From IMG/VR virus record IMGVR_UViG_3300020171_000061, positions 1 to 43,520 of that record: a stretch of DNA of 43,520 bases; one strand, written 5' to 3'. Below, piece by piece: positions 32,535-39,359 of the stretch; the stretch's first letter is position 1; every line of letters starts with the position of its first letter. Both the position numbers and the translations under genes were made by a program. The DNA is from a virus. Below the pieces are notes generated by a model. That model saw only the letters and a program-made list of their open reading frames with translations. It made no database searches and was not told the DNA's origin.

Positions 32535-32971
32535 TCCGCCTCCATTGCCAAGATGAAGGCCGTCGTAATGGCTCTAGGCAACTGGCCAAGATCATATATG
32601 TGTGAATACTTCCACTCAAATACGCCAGTCTCATCCCTAACCATACAGACTCGCACACACTTCATATTTTTGGTAGACGTATAAAACTCAAGCGCTTTTT
32701 CAGCGGGGATCTCGCACCACAACCCCCACGCCGCCGCGATGTCGTTGAGGAAATCGGGGAGATCGCCCCTGCGCATTTCTGGGCAGTCGTCAACAAGGCC
32801 GCCTTCTCTTAAATGAATGCAATCATAGACGTCTTCGTCTCCGTACAAGCAGATGGTCGGCGGACAGAACGAATCTTCACAACATAGATATGGCCTTTCC
32901 GCCCCCAGCAACTCAGCCGCCTTGACTCGCAACTGTTCGTCAGTCATCTCCATCACTTGTTCGCGTTTCAT
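32531..32971 (-). CDS. Phage ABA-sandwich-like protein
   Basis: 146 residues. PDFLNDIAAAWGLWCEIPAEKALEFYTS is followed by a strand and LPRAITTAFILAMEAE. This fits the 'PdYs.Di.aAw.v.e...' to 'aAIc.A.L.A.' order of the phage ABA-sandwich domain (PF18066). The first 60 residues add helices and a Cys cluster (YLCCEDSFCPPTICLYG...YDCIH). Function is unknown. The start ATG overlaps the preceding stop region by four bases. Confidence 0.65.
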   Translation of the reverse strand: MKREQVMEMTDEQLRVKAAELLGAERPYLCCEDSFCPPTICLYGDEDVYDCIHLREGGLVDDCPEMRRGDLPDFLNDIAAAWGLWCEIPAEKALEFYTSTKNMKCVRVCMVRDETGVFEWKYSHIYDLGQLPRAITTAFILAMEAE

Positions 32972-33243
32972 TTCGCCTCCGGCTGTTGCTTCCCTTCACT
33001 ACAAGCAATATGTGGCTGCTTATCGCCTGATTCCTCACCTAATGCGCAACTAATGACACTTTGTTGTTTAGGCGTCGGGTTCTTCATGAAGTGATCGCAG
33101 CTTCCATCCTTGTATGCACCATCAAAGTACGACTGCCACTGTGGTGTCGGTATGGCGGTGTACCGATAGCATTGGTATCTAATCGGACACAGAGGCTTGA
33201 ATCTTCCTCCCGGTATTCCGAGGCACATCGTGATGTCAGGCAT
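32968..33243 (-). CDS. Small Cys-rich phage protein (MPDIxMC family)
   Basis: 91 residues from ATG 33243. The start MPDITMCLGIPGGRF...CPIRYQCYRYTAIPTPQWQSYF is the clear signature of a widespread phage family ('MpdItMC....CP....CyRy.a.p...qsyF......C..f'). Six cysteines in conserved spacing probably bind a metal such as zinc or an Fe-S cluster. Function is not known. It overlaps the upstream gene by 8 nt. Confidence 0.7.
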   Translation of the reverse strand: MPDITMCLGIPGGRFKPLCPIRYQCYRYTAIPTPQWQSYFDGAYKDGSCDHFMKNPTPKQQSVISCALGEESGDKQPHIACSEGKQQPEAK

Positions 33244-33487
33244 CTGTGCCCCCTGAAACCTGCCTGGCAAACCCCTCCTGCCTCCGCGCCTCCCCGCGCA
33301 GGTGTTCTGCCAGCCCAAGATGCGCGGCCTTGTGAGATGCGTATACGTCCATGATTTGGTCACAGTCGCGACAAATCATTCTCACAAAAGAGTCGCGCCC
33401 ACGATGAAGGTAAGCATGATAATGGAGACAGTCCAATTTCCTGTTTACCTTTTCCTCTAGCCTATCCACTCTCTGCCAAAGACTCAC
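33236..33487 (-). CDS. Small helical protein with CxxC motif
   Basis: 83 residues from GTG 33487, chosen because GGAGG stands 6 nt upstream; the longer open frame runs through two other genes. It starts with a coiled-coil helix (SLWQRVDRLEEKVNRKLDCLHYHAY), has MICRDCDQIMDVYASHKAAH (C39-x2-C42, a likely zinc site with H22/H24 or later His), and a basic tail. It overlaps the zinc-ribbon gene upstream by 26 nt. Confidence 0.6.
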   Translation of the reverse strand: MSLWQRVDRLEEKVNRKLDCLHYHAYLHRGRDSFVRMICRDCDQIMDVYASHKAAHLGLAEHLRGEARRQEGFARQVSGGTDA

Positions 33488-33713
33488 TTTGCGCCTCCTT
33501 CTGTCTCTCTCCCTCAACCATCGCTTTAATCTGCCGTAGAATCTCCTTGTGATAATCGGACTGATAAGCAAACTTCTTCTGGCACTGTCCACAGAACCAT
33601 ACCTCGCCAATAGGTCTGGCCTTGCTGTGCATCCTGTAGATGTGCTTGGATGAGGGTGCCTGACAGTCCGGGCATCGCGGTTCGTCTCTATCCTTCGGCG
33701 CACTTTCTTCCAT
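33462..33713 (-). CDS. Zinc-ribbon protein
   Basis: 83 residues behind GGAGGGG. Two CxxC pairs (C14/C17 in RCPDCQAP and C41/C44 in FCGQCQKKF) are separated by 23 residues, as in a zinc ribbon of the transcription-factor or rubredoxin type. The C-terminal half is a charged helix (HKEILRQIKAMVEGERQKEA). DNA or RNA binding is likely, but the target is unknown. Confidence 0.65.
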   Translation of the reverse strand: MEESAPKDRDEPRCPDCQAPSSKHIYRMHSKARPIGEVWFCGQCQKKFAYQSDYHKEILRQIKAMVEGERQKEAQSESLAESG

Positions 33714-33722
33714 TGTCCCCTC

Positions 33723-34043
33723 CTAGAGTTCCAGTGAAATCTTCTCTCTTGCCTTAACGCCGTCCAGCCGTGCAGCAAGTGCCGTTCTGTCGTTCCACCG
33801 CGTCTCGTAGTCATCATCGGCTGGTGCGTACTGGCCTTTGAGTTCTTCGCCTGTTCGAGGGCACACATGAGGTTCTTCCATACACTGGAAGTACGTCACT
33901 TCCTCAACCAGCACAATCTCGGCCAGCTTCTGCTTCGTCTTAGCATTCCAGATAGGCCGCTGGTATGCCAGGCAACGAGATCCATAGCGATGCTTGCACC
34001 GCTTGTTCTCCTCGCACGGCTTCTTCTGCTTCTTCTTCGCCAC
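33723..34043 (-). CDS. Cys-containing small protein overlapping the sigma-factor gene
   Basis: 106 residues from GTG 34043. The first 34 codons overlap the 3' end of the sigma-factor-like gene in another frame (about 104 nt). The N-terminus is very basic (AKKKQKKPCEENKRCKH) with C-x6-C-x7-C spacing (CEENKRCKHRYGSRCLAYQ), then CMEEPHVCPRTG. The sequence reads as a genuine Cys-motif protein through the overlap. Only a weak ribosome-binding site (AGGCGGA) precedes the GTG, so translation may depend on the upstream gene. Later starts cannot be excluded. Confidence 0.5.
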   Translation of the reverse strand: MAKKKQKKPCEENKRCKHRYGSRCLAYQRPIWNAKTKQKLAEIVLVEEVTYFQCMEEPHVCPRTGEELKGQYAPADDDYETRWNDRTALAARLDGVKAREKISLEL

Positions 34044-34629
34044 TATTCCGCCTTATCATCTCTGTGCTATGTGCCAACCGCTGCCTCACTTGGCCGGGTG
34101 TCATCCCGACAATGCCGGCAACCTCCAACTGTGTCCTCTTCACGCCGTCATTCAGCCCGTGACTGAGGGCATAGACTTGGTAGTCAATCCCCATTGGCAG
34201 TATGTCTCTGGCTGTCTCTCTGGCTGTCTCGACTGCGGCATGAGTCGCCTCAGTCTCCTCATCTGTCATTGGTTCGTCAGGCAGATTCGCCGCAACCAGT
34301 TCGTGGTGCCTGTTCTCGCGCCTGAGTAGCCTACGCAGGTGATTACGAATGGACGCCGCCGCGAACGACCCAAACTCCCCCCGGTTAGGGTCGAATCTCT
34401 TGGCGATTACCATCATTTTCATTGCCCCCTCTTGCACGAGATCCTCGAATGGTATGTCGCACCTAAACGTACCGGCGATGGTTATAATCAGCCGATAGTT
34501 GCCGACGATTAACTCCTCAAGCGCAGCCTCATCCCCGCTTCTATAGCGGATGACACATGCCTGACTCTCTTTTGCTGTCATCGGGCGGCGTCTAGCGCCA
34601 ATGGAGTACATCGCGGCCTTGGTGTTCAT
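33940..34629 (-). CDS. Sigma-70-like RNA polymerase sigma factor
   Basis: 229 residues, ATG overlapping the previous stop (ATGA). Region 2 is visible at about residues 30-107: NYRLIITIAGTFRCDIPFEDLVQEGAMKMM (the 'DLvQEG' core), then AKRFDPNRGEFGSFAAASIRNHLRRLLR, the -10 recognition part. A region-4-like HTH follows near 150-197 (QVYALSHGLNDGVKRTQLEVAGIVGMTPGQVRQRL). The last 35 residues overlap the next gene and are low in complexity (SGEEEAEEAVRGEQ). It could direct host polymerase to phage late promoters. Region 1 and part of region 3 are absent, as in small alternative sigma factors. Confidence 0.8.
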   Translation of the reverse strand: MNTKAAMYSIGARRRPMTAKESQACVIRYRSGDEAALEELIVGNYRLIITIAGTFRCDIPFEDLVQEGAMKMMVIAKRFDPNRGEFGSFAAASIRNHLRRLLRRENRHHELVAANLPDEPMTDEETEATHAAVETARETARDILPMGIDYQVYALSHGLNDGVKRTQLEVAGIVGMTPGQVRQRLAHSTEMIRRNSGEEEAEEAVRGEQAVQASLWISLPGIPAAYLEC

Positions 34630-34835
34630 TCGTCAGAGGCATCCTTTGTCTTTGCAGCCCGAATCGCATAAGCAACCTGAAGGCAACCGTGTGATTTACT
34701 TGCAAGGGAGTCTGCGTTCTCTGGGTCGTAGAGAGGACTGGCTTTCTCCCGTGCCTCGAACGATGACATTGCGAACATGGACGCCTTGTCTTCACAGATT
34801 TTCGCCGCCTCTTCTAGCACATCGTTTCGATTCAT
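34626..34835 (-). CDS. Small helical phage protein
   Basis: 69 residues with GGAGGAG before ATG 34835. The pattern RNDVLEEAAKICEDKA...FEAREKASPLYDPENA...GCLQVAYAIRAAK is the common small phage type 'R..vLeeAAk.ce..a........A..iR.lk'. Function is unknown. It is coupled by ATGA to the sigma-factor gene and so may be co-expressed with it. Confidence 0.65.
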   Translation of the reverse strand: MNRNDVLEEAAKICEDKASMFAMSSFEAREKASPLYDPENADSLASKSHGCLQVAYAIRAAKTKDASDE

Positions 34836-34859
34836 TTCTCCTCCCTCTTCTATTTTGCT

Positions 34860-35069
34860 TCATTTCCTCAAGAGAATCTGATCTCGTGTCGTTTTCGGAA
34901 GAAAGTGTGCCAAGATGTCTATCCCAAGCCCCATAACTTCCACCCCAAGATCGCGCCGTTGAAAGGCGTATGAGTCTTTTGGGAAGGCACACATCTCGTT
35001 AATGAGAACGGCTTGATCATGCACCATTCTCGCTATCTTCTTCTCTATCGCGTGATAGAATTTATTCAT
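34860..35069 (-). CDS. Small helical protein, unknown
   Basis: 69 residues from ATG 35069; the frame is open upstream but overlaps the next gene. The site before the start is G-rich (GAGGGGGG). The protein is helical and basic at the N-terminus (NKFYHAIEKKIARMVHDQAVLINEM), with VEVMGLGIDILAHFLPKTTRDQILL later. No motif is recognised. It overlaps the upstream gene by 8 nt. Confidence 0.55.
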   Translation of the reverse strand: MNKFYHAIEKKIARMVHDQAVLINEMCAFPKDSYAFQRRDLGVEVMGLGIDILAHFLPKTTRDQILLRK

Positions 35070-35331
35070 CCCCCCCCTCTTCCAGCAGGGCCAGTGCGGC
35101 GTCCATCGCAAAAGCAGATTGCCCGATATGTGTATCGCCAACAATGTTGATCTTTAGCATGTCGCAATCCGGCAAGTAGCTCCGCGCATTTTGAACAAGC
35201 TCCCTCACCGGCTCCAGCTTCGCGGCGATGAGGGATTCTACATGCTCCATTACGTTGAATCCTTCGCTGTTGTGTCTATCGTCGATGAATGGATTGATCT
35301 CTTCGATAATCTCTCGCGCTAATTTCATCAT
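35062..35331 (-). CDS. Small protein, paralogue A (MKLAREI...IAAKLEP)
   Basis: 89 residues from ATG 35331 (ATGA overlap) or 88 from ATG 35328, which is better spaced from GAGGA and lines up with the paralogue's start. The beginning MKLAREIIEEI, middle MEHVESLIAAKLEPVRELV and end LALLEEGGDE mirror the adjacent upstream gene (MKLAKQIADDI, VEHIIAAKLKPMKEAI, LDLLSEEE). This indicates tandem duplication. The protein is all-helical and acidic. Role unknown. Confidence 0.65.
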   Translation of the reverse strand: MMKLAREIIEEINPFIDDRHNSEGFNVMEHVESLIAAKLEPVRELVQNARSYLPDCDMLKINIVGDTHIGQSAFAMDAALALLEEGGDE

Positions 35332-35555
35332 TCCTCCTCAGACAGCAGGTCTAGTACCTCGCGCAATGCCTTGTCTGTCTTATTCGTCAGCATCGTGCCA
35401 GACCATTCCTCTTTGCTGTCATCAAGCACGAACTGGATGGCTTCCTTCATTGGCTTCAGCTTCGCGGCAATGATGTGTTCTACTGCGCACAATTCCTCGC
35501 TAGTCATCAGCACTTCTTTGTATATATCGTCAGCAATCTGTTTCGCTAGTTTCAT
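35328..35555 (-). CDS. Small protein, paralogue B (MKLAKQI...IAAKLKP)
   Basis: 75 residues from ATG 35555 behind GGGAGGAGG; the open extension upstream is not used because it lacks a ribosome-binding site and overlaps the previous gene. It has the same helical layout as its neighbour downstream, without the insertion around residues 50-70 of that copy. The products could form a hetero-oligomer, or one may be redundant. Confidence 0.65.
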   Translation of the reverse strand: MKLAKQIADDIYKEVLMTSEELCAVEHIIAAKLKPMKEAIQFVLDDSKEEWSGTMLTNKTDKALREVLDLLSEEE

Positions 35556-35568
35556 CGTCCTCCTCCCT

Positions 35569-36012
35569 TCATACTGCCGAATCAACATCCCTCTTGGCAC
35601 AGCCTTCTGAAATCAGCAGTCGTGTCGCATTGGCCATCGTCCCGTTAATATCCAAAGCAACCTGTCTCACTTTCCTCATCATGTACCCCGACATCGGTAC
35701 TGCCACCGGAGGAACACCTAGCGACAATACGCCGTAGGTGTCCTCCAGGGCGTTGGCTGCCTTTGCGCGGCACTTCTTGTCACAGAAGATTTTGTCAGTG
35801 CGAAACTGAATCTTTTCCAAACACACCGGGCAGAACTCGCCGGGGGCCAACACTTGCAGCACGTCCAACATGCGATAGTAGCACGTCCCATCCTTCTCTT
35901 CCATGGGGATGTACATGCCGGCCAGTTTCTCTCCAACTGTACCTGTCCCCAAGCCAAGCAGCGCAGCAATCTCACTCTTACTCAACCAGGGAACCAGGCG
36001 GCGGGTTATCAT
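35569..36012 (-). CDS. HTH/zinc-finger protein of unknown function
   Basis: 147 residues, ATG overlapping the HNH-gene stop (ATGA). The N-terminus LSKSEIAALLGLGTGTVGEKL looks like a helix-turn-helix. The middle has EFCPVCLEKIQF...KIFCDKKCRAKAAN, a C-x2-C-x12-C-x3-C zinc finger like the 'CP.C......FCs..CR.k' type. The last third is amphipathic (SGYMMRKVRQVALDINGTMANATRLL). A DNA-binding regulatory role is plausible. Confidence 0.6.
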   Translation of the reverse strand: MITRRLVPWLSKSEIAALLGLGTGTVGEKLAGMYIPMEEKDGTCYYRMLDVLQVLAPGEFCPVCLEKIQFRTDKIFCDKKCRAKAANALEDTYGVLSLGVPPVAVPMSGYMMRKVRQVALDINGTMANATRLLISEGCAKRDVDSAV

Positions 36013-37076
36013 CTAGCGGTCAACTCCTCACAAGTCTCACTCGGTCCAAGGTCGTGGGCCAGCTTCTTCTTCACCGCACAGTACCAGATTCCTTCCGCTG
36101 CCCCGCTGCCAAGAATCACGCCCTGCCTGTACAGCGTCATCGTAGTATCTGCATCTGTTCTTTGACAGTGCTTACAGGTGTACGGGCACGTAGCCGGCGT
36201 ATTCCTCTCCCCATCAGGGAAGCCCATCAGAATGTCTTCTTTGAACTGGCTGGCACTGTAGTTTCTGTTGGACAGCCGCCGTTCTTCCCCTTGGTTCAGT
36301 GCTTCAATCGGGTCGAAGAACGACTTGGAACGATAAGCGGCGTAGAAGAATTCAGGGGTAAGAAATGTCCATGTCTGTTCTTCTGGCACTTTAGAAAAGA
36401 TACTTACATATACAGCATGACGTAACCGGGCTGTTGGATAAGAGATGCCAAGCAGCTTAGCAGTATCCTCCATGCCCACCCGCTTACTCGATGTGCCGTT
36501 CACCAACTCTCTGCGTGCCGACAGGATGTGAATAATCTGGCACTGGGTAGCGAACAACAGGCTGCCTGTTGTCTCGGCAATGTGATACTTCTCTACCAAT
36601 GCCCGGTCGTCCCACATCGACATCTCTTTCCTCTGTTGGTTCAGCCAACCGCTAAACGACTGTGCGATGTTCAGCGTGTCGCCAAGCAGTTCAGACTTCT
36701 TGAACCGGCCATAAGGAACACGCTTAATCCATTCCCCATCAACCATCTTCTCGTACCACAGCTTGAGGTCTTCGGTGTCCCGGTAGAAGCGAAGCACTCC
36801 CTTGCCGTGAATCTGGTTGTGGCAGATGTTGCAGATGAGTGCTTGGTTGGTGTCAACGTCCCGCAACCCGGACCCGCCAGACCCTCGGTTCTCGATGTGA
36901 TGCTTGTTGGCTGCGTACACGGTGAACTCAGACCCGCAGATGTAGCAGGTGTCGCGGTCAAGCTGTTCGACGACTTCGGCGAATGGAATCTGGTTAAGGG
37001 TCGCCGACAGTTGTGCACCAAGTGCCGAGTATTCTACGCTGAGGACATTGGCTTGAATCATTACGTCGTTACCCAT
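36009..37076 (-). CDS. HNH endonuclease-domain protein
   Basis: 355 residues from ATG 37076, with AGGAG 5 nt upstream; the open frame before it overlaps the nuclease gene. The HNH motif is at residues 44-90: CYICGSEF (C44, C47), KHHIENRGSGG (H59, H60), NQALICNICHNQIHG (N77, C82, C85, H86, H90). It is a zinc-bound beta-beta-alpha-metal nuclease. The long remainder is unlike a homing enzyme, with an HTH-like stretch (MEDTAKLLGISYPTARL) and a second Cys cluster (CPYTCKHCQ). It may be a DNA-processing or regulatory enzyme working with the PD-(D/E)XK nuclease directly upstream. Confidence 0.75.
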   Translation of the reverse strand: MGNDVMIQANVLSVEYSALGAQLSATLNQIPFAEVVEQLDRDTCYICGSEFTVYAANKHHIENRGSGGSGLRDVDTNQALICNICHNQIHGKGVLRFYRDTEDLKLWYEKMVDGEWIKRVPYGRFKKSELLGDTLNIAQSFSGWLNQQRKEMSMWDDRALVEKYHIAETTGSLLFATQCQIIHILSARRELVNGTSSKRVGMEDTAKLLGISYPTARLRHAVYVSIFSKVPEEQTWTFLTPEFFYAAYRSKSFFDPIEALNQGEERRLSNRNYSASQFKEDILMGFPDGERNTPATCPYTCKHCQRTDADTTMTLYRQGVILGSGAAEGIWYCAVKKKLAHDLGPSETCEELTAR

Positions 37077-37084
37077 CTGGACTC

Positions 37085-37558
37085 CTATTTTGTTGATGAC
37101 ATCAACAATTTCCCCTCTGCCTCGGTAAGCACATTGAGGTCTTCCAGCCACACCAGCGCCCGGCTGTTCTCAACATCACAGAAGAACGGATTGAGATTGC
37201 CTAGCCGATACGGCGACTTGACATCCTTGGAGTCAATCATCCGAAACTCAATCCACGGGAACCTGGCACGGAACAAGGCCACTCCCCTGGCTACGTTGGG
37301 GCGGCGAAATCCCTTAATCTCAAGTGCCACCCAGTGATTGGTTTTCTTGTCGATGTAAGTGAAGTCGGGGACATACCGAACAGCCCCTTTGTCAGAGTGA
37401 CCTGTCCTGAAGCTGACATCCTCGTACAGTAGATGGGCGATGCGTCCGGCATCTTCAGCAATCCGCAGCCAGACGTATGCCCATTTCTCCGCCTTGTTCT
37501 TCACAAGCACTGGGTCTGTGTCCAGTGATAGTGCCATTGCTTCGTCGTCCATCTTCAC
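37085..37558 (-). CDS. PD-(D/E)XK nuclease (endonuclease I / Holliday-resolvase-like)
   Basis: 157 residues, AGGAG 4 nt before ATG 37558. The motif RYVPDFTYIDKKTNHWVALE with IKGF gives the PD-(D/E)XK active site: P64-D65-F66, then E80-I-K82. A helix follows with ARGVALFRARFPWIEFRMI, as in phage DUF1064-like and T7 endonuclease I-like enzymes. Likely roles are junction resolution or DNA recycling in replication. The last codons (TTG TTG ATG TCA TCA ACA) carry a perfect copy of the dispersed palindrome. Confidence 0.7.
   Translation of the reverse strand: MKMDDEAMALSLDTDPVLVKNKAEKWAYVWLRIAEDAGRIAHLLYEDVSFRTGHSDKGAVRYVPDFTYIDKKTNHWVALEIKGFRRPNVARGVALFRARFPWIEFRMIDSKDVKSPYRLGNLNPFFCDVENSRALVWLEDLNVLTEAEGKLLMSSTK
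37090..37108. promoter_or_regulatory. Dispersed palindrome copy 5 (perfect), before the HNH gene
   Basis: TTGTTGATG-A-CATCAACAA on the + strand. It covers the 3' end of the nuclease gene and lies 14 nt upstream of the HNH start codon. Here the reading frame differs from that at the late-gene copies, so a shared peptide motif does not explain it. Confidence 0.65.
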
Positions 37559-37612
37559 TCCTCTTGGTGGTGCGGCTGGTCAGCCACTCGCTTCCCACCC
37601 CGTCTTACTGGT

Positions 37613-37747
37613 CTACGTCCAGTACCGCTTTGGACTTCCATCGGTTATTACGGGCCTAAGCCTTGTCCGCTGTGCCGCACCTTTAGATGACTGACAGTTC
37701 CAACTATCCTGTCGGTAGAGTTTTTGCGGTCTGCCGTGGTTGCCCAC
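37613..37747 (-). CDS. Possible 44-residue basic protein
   Basis: GTG 37747 is preceded by AGGAG at 7 nt. The product begins MGNHGRPQKLYRQDSWNCQS and ends ITDGSPKRYWT, with many Arg/Lys residues. A TTG in another frame at almost the same site also gives a short frame, so the assignment is weak. Confidence 0.25.
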   Translation of the reverse strand: MGNHGRPQKLYRQDSWNCQSSKGAAQRTRLRPVITDGSPKRYWT

Positions 37748-37850
37748 AAGATCACTCCTGAGAGATCACCCTTGGAGGCTCAACCGCAATCATGTTTTAC
37801 GCACTGGGATACGCCCAGAAGGTTTCTCCGGCAAACAATGGAGTCGCCCC

Positions 37851-37910
37851 TTATACGCTCGCAAAACACTCTCTGCGTGACGCGAACACGCCGCAGTCAT
37901 CCATAGCCAT
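37851..37910 (-). CDS. Possible 19-residue leader peptide
   Basis: GGGGAGG lies 2 nt before ATG 37910 and 8 nt before an in-frame ATG at 37904. The peptide reads MAMDDCGVFASRRECFASV. It begins some 20 nt after the predicted transcription start. It may be an attenuator-type leader or simply chance. Confidence 0.25.
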   Translation of the reverse strand: MAMDDCGVFASRRECFASV

Positions 37911-37938
37911 AGCCTCCCCTATATGTTGCTTCACTGAG

Positions 37939-37966
37939 AGTATAAACATCTTTGCCAATATATCAA
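37939..37966 (-). promoter_or_regulatory. Sigma-70-type promoter, minus strand
   Basis: -35 TTGATA (37966-37961), 16-bp spacer, -10 TATACT (37944-37939). Five of six -10 bases and five of six -35 bases match the E. coli consensus (TATAAT, TTGACA). It lies just after the helicase stop and would drive the nuclease, HNH and sigma-factor genes. Confidence 0.6.
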
Positions 37967-37976
37967 GGTTGCCATC

Positions 37977-39359
37977 TCACTTTTGGAAAGAGGAAAACGA
38001 CGGCCTCTGTTTGGCTTCTTCATCTGCCGGCATATAGATAGAATCATGAAACAGGAACTGCGGTTTGTCCCATTCCAGATAGGCAATGCCGGTGTCTCCG
38101 CTGCGGTTCTTCGAGACGATAATCTGATGTGACCCCTGTATTCCAAACTTGATGGGGTCATACGAGAACATCACTACGTCAGCGTCCTGTTCAATAGACC
38201 CACTATCGCGCAAGTCAGCCAGTGAGGGTTTCTTGTCAGTTCGTCTCTCGATGTCGCGGTTAAGCTGGCACAGGATGACGATTGGGACGTTGAATCTCCG
38301 GCGCATCCGCACCAATCTTGCCATCACTGACGAGAGTTCACGGTCACGGTTTGTGTCCTTGCCCTCCTTGTTGCCGAGGAGTTGGAGGTAGTCGATGTAC
38401 ACAATGTCAGCCTTGTGCCTCATCACCAACTCGAAGATAGCGGCATCAACGGTTTGGATGGTGTAGTGGGACCGTTCGTCAATCAGCACTGCCTTCTGCT
38501 GCACAATACCCATTGCCCGTGTCACTTTCTGGCAATACTCAGTCGGTGTCATGTTCCTAGGAACTGACTTCCAGTGATGGTGCAACTCACGACACACTAA
38601 TCGTTCCAAGATTGGCGCACCCTTCATCTCGATGGAGATTATACCAGGCCGCACCTTGCGCCCGTGTACGGGATGAAGCATGTCAGCCTGACGATAGGCC
38701 ATGTCTACTCCGAAAGAAGTTTTCCCCATCCCAGGACGACCGGCCAATATGTACAACCCTGGTTCAAACCCGCCGATTATCTTGTCCAGATTCTTGAACC
38801 CCGACGAGATTCCTTGCTGCCCCGACATGATAACCCGTGCCATGTGTGTGATGGCTTCTTGGGCATAGCCTGACAGTGGCTTGATGCCCTCTTGTGTGCT
38901 ATCCGCAAACACCAACCCAATGTCGTCGGCCATCGCTTGCAGGCTGTCTAGTCCCTTCCCAACGTCGTAAGCCGCGTCAGCTAAGTGTAGCCCCCGGTTG
39001 ATGACTTCTCTGCGAATGCCATTCTGCCGCACGATGTCGGCGAAGTGCCCCAGGCTGGCGGTTGTCGTCGTCCGGTCAAGCAACTCGTTGAGGTACATGC
39101 GACCGCCGGCACGTTCCATCTGCCCGATGTCCTCCAGCCTGTTGGCAAGAATGACGGTATCGCACGGGCGGCCTTGGACGAACAGGTCAGACATCGCAGA
39201 GAAGATGGCCCGATGACGACGGTCGTAGAAGTTGTCGGCGACCAGTCTCTCGATGAGAACCGGCATCACTATGTCCGGTTCAAGCATCGCTGCGCCCAAC
39301 ACAACTTGTTCAGCTTCGATGTTCTTCGGAAGTTCTCTCATCTCCTGCCTATCAAACAT
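37977..39359 (-). CDS. Replicative DNA helicase, DnaB-like
   Basis: 460 residues. Residues 8-150 form the DnaB N-terminal domain (PKNIEAEQVVLGAAML..., YDRRHRAIFSAMSDL). The RecA-like motor has Walker A GRPGMGKT (207-214), Walker B IVYIDYLQLL (D323), SLADLRDSGSIEQDADVVMF (sensor and switch) and an arginine-finger region IVSKNRSGDTG. It unwinds DNA at the phage fork. The start ATGTTTGA overlaps the initiator stop by eight bases, giving the lambda O/P-like order initiator then helicase. Because the phage has its own DnaB-type helicase, no separate loader was found in the window. Confidence 0.93.
   Translation of the reverse strand: MFDRQEMRELPKNIEAEQVVLGAAMLEPDIVMPVLIERLVADNFYDRRHRAIFSAMSDLFVQGRPCDTVILANRLEDIGQMERAGGRMYLNELLDRTTTTASLGHFADIVRQNGIRREVINRGLHLADAAYDVGKGLDSLQAMADDIGLVFADSTQEGIKPLSGYAQEAITHMARVIMSGQQGISSGFKNLDKIIGGFEPGLYILAGRPGMGKTSFGVDMAYRQADMLHPVHGRKVRPGIISIEMKGAPILERLVCRELHHHWKSVPRNMTPTEYCQKVTRAMGIVQQKAVLIDERSHYTIQTVDAAIFELVMRHKADIVYIDYLQLLGNKEGKDTNRDRELSSVMARLVRMRRRFNVPIVILCQLNRDIERRTDKKPSLADLRDSGSIEQDADVVMFSYDPIKFGIQGSHQIIVSKNRSGDTGIAYLEWDKPQFLFHDSIYMPADEEAKQRPSFSSFQK

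Larger units (their letters stand above)
37559..37976 (-). other. 418-bp intergenic region downstream of the helicase gene
   Basis: This is the only gap of more than 300 bases. It begins, in the direction of transcription, with a sigma-70-like promoter (37966-37939), then GGGGAGG and a 19-residue frame (37910-37851). It ends with AGGAG and a possible 44-codon frame (37747-37613) before the nuclease gene. A repeated GTGATCT pair (14-bp spacing) and a CTGGG/CCCAG hairpin are visible. No tRNA or known riboswitch was recognised. It may be a long leader, a small-RNA gene or part of a replication origin. Confidence 0.55.

Noticed and set aside
33488-33868. Long N-terminal extension of the 83-residue CxxC protein
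   Set aside because: The zinc-ribbon gene occupies the region with a clear start; the extension is Arg-rich shadow sequence.
36528-37337. Plus-strand open frame (269 codons) opposite the HNH and nuclease genes
   Set aside because: The minus-strand proteins carry complete nuclease motifs; the antisense frame shows no domain and no ribosome-binding site.
37559-37976. A tRNA or known riboswitch in the long gap
   Set aside because: No cloverleaf with a T-loop GTTCRA and acceptor stem, and no recognised riboswitch core, could be found on either strand by eye.
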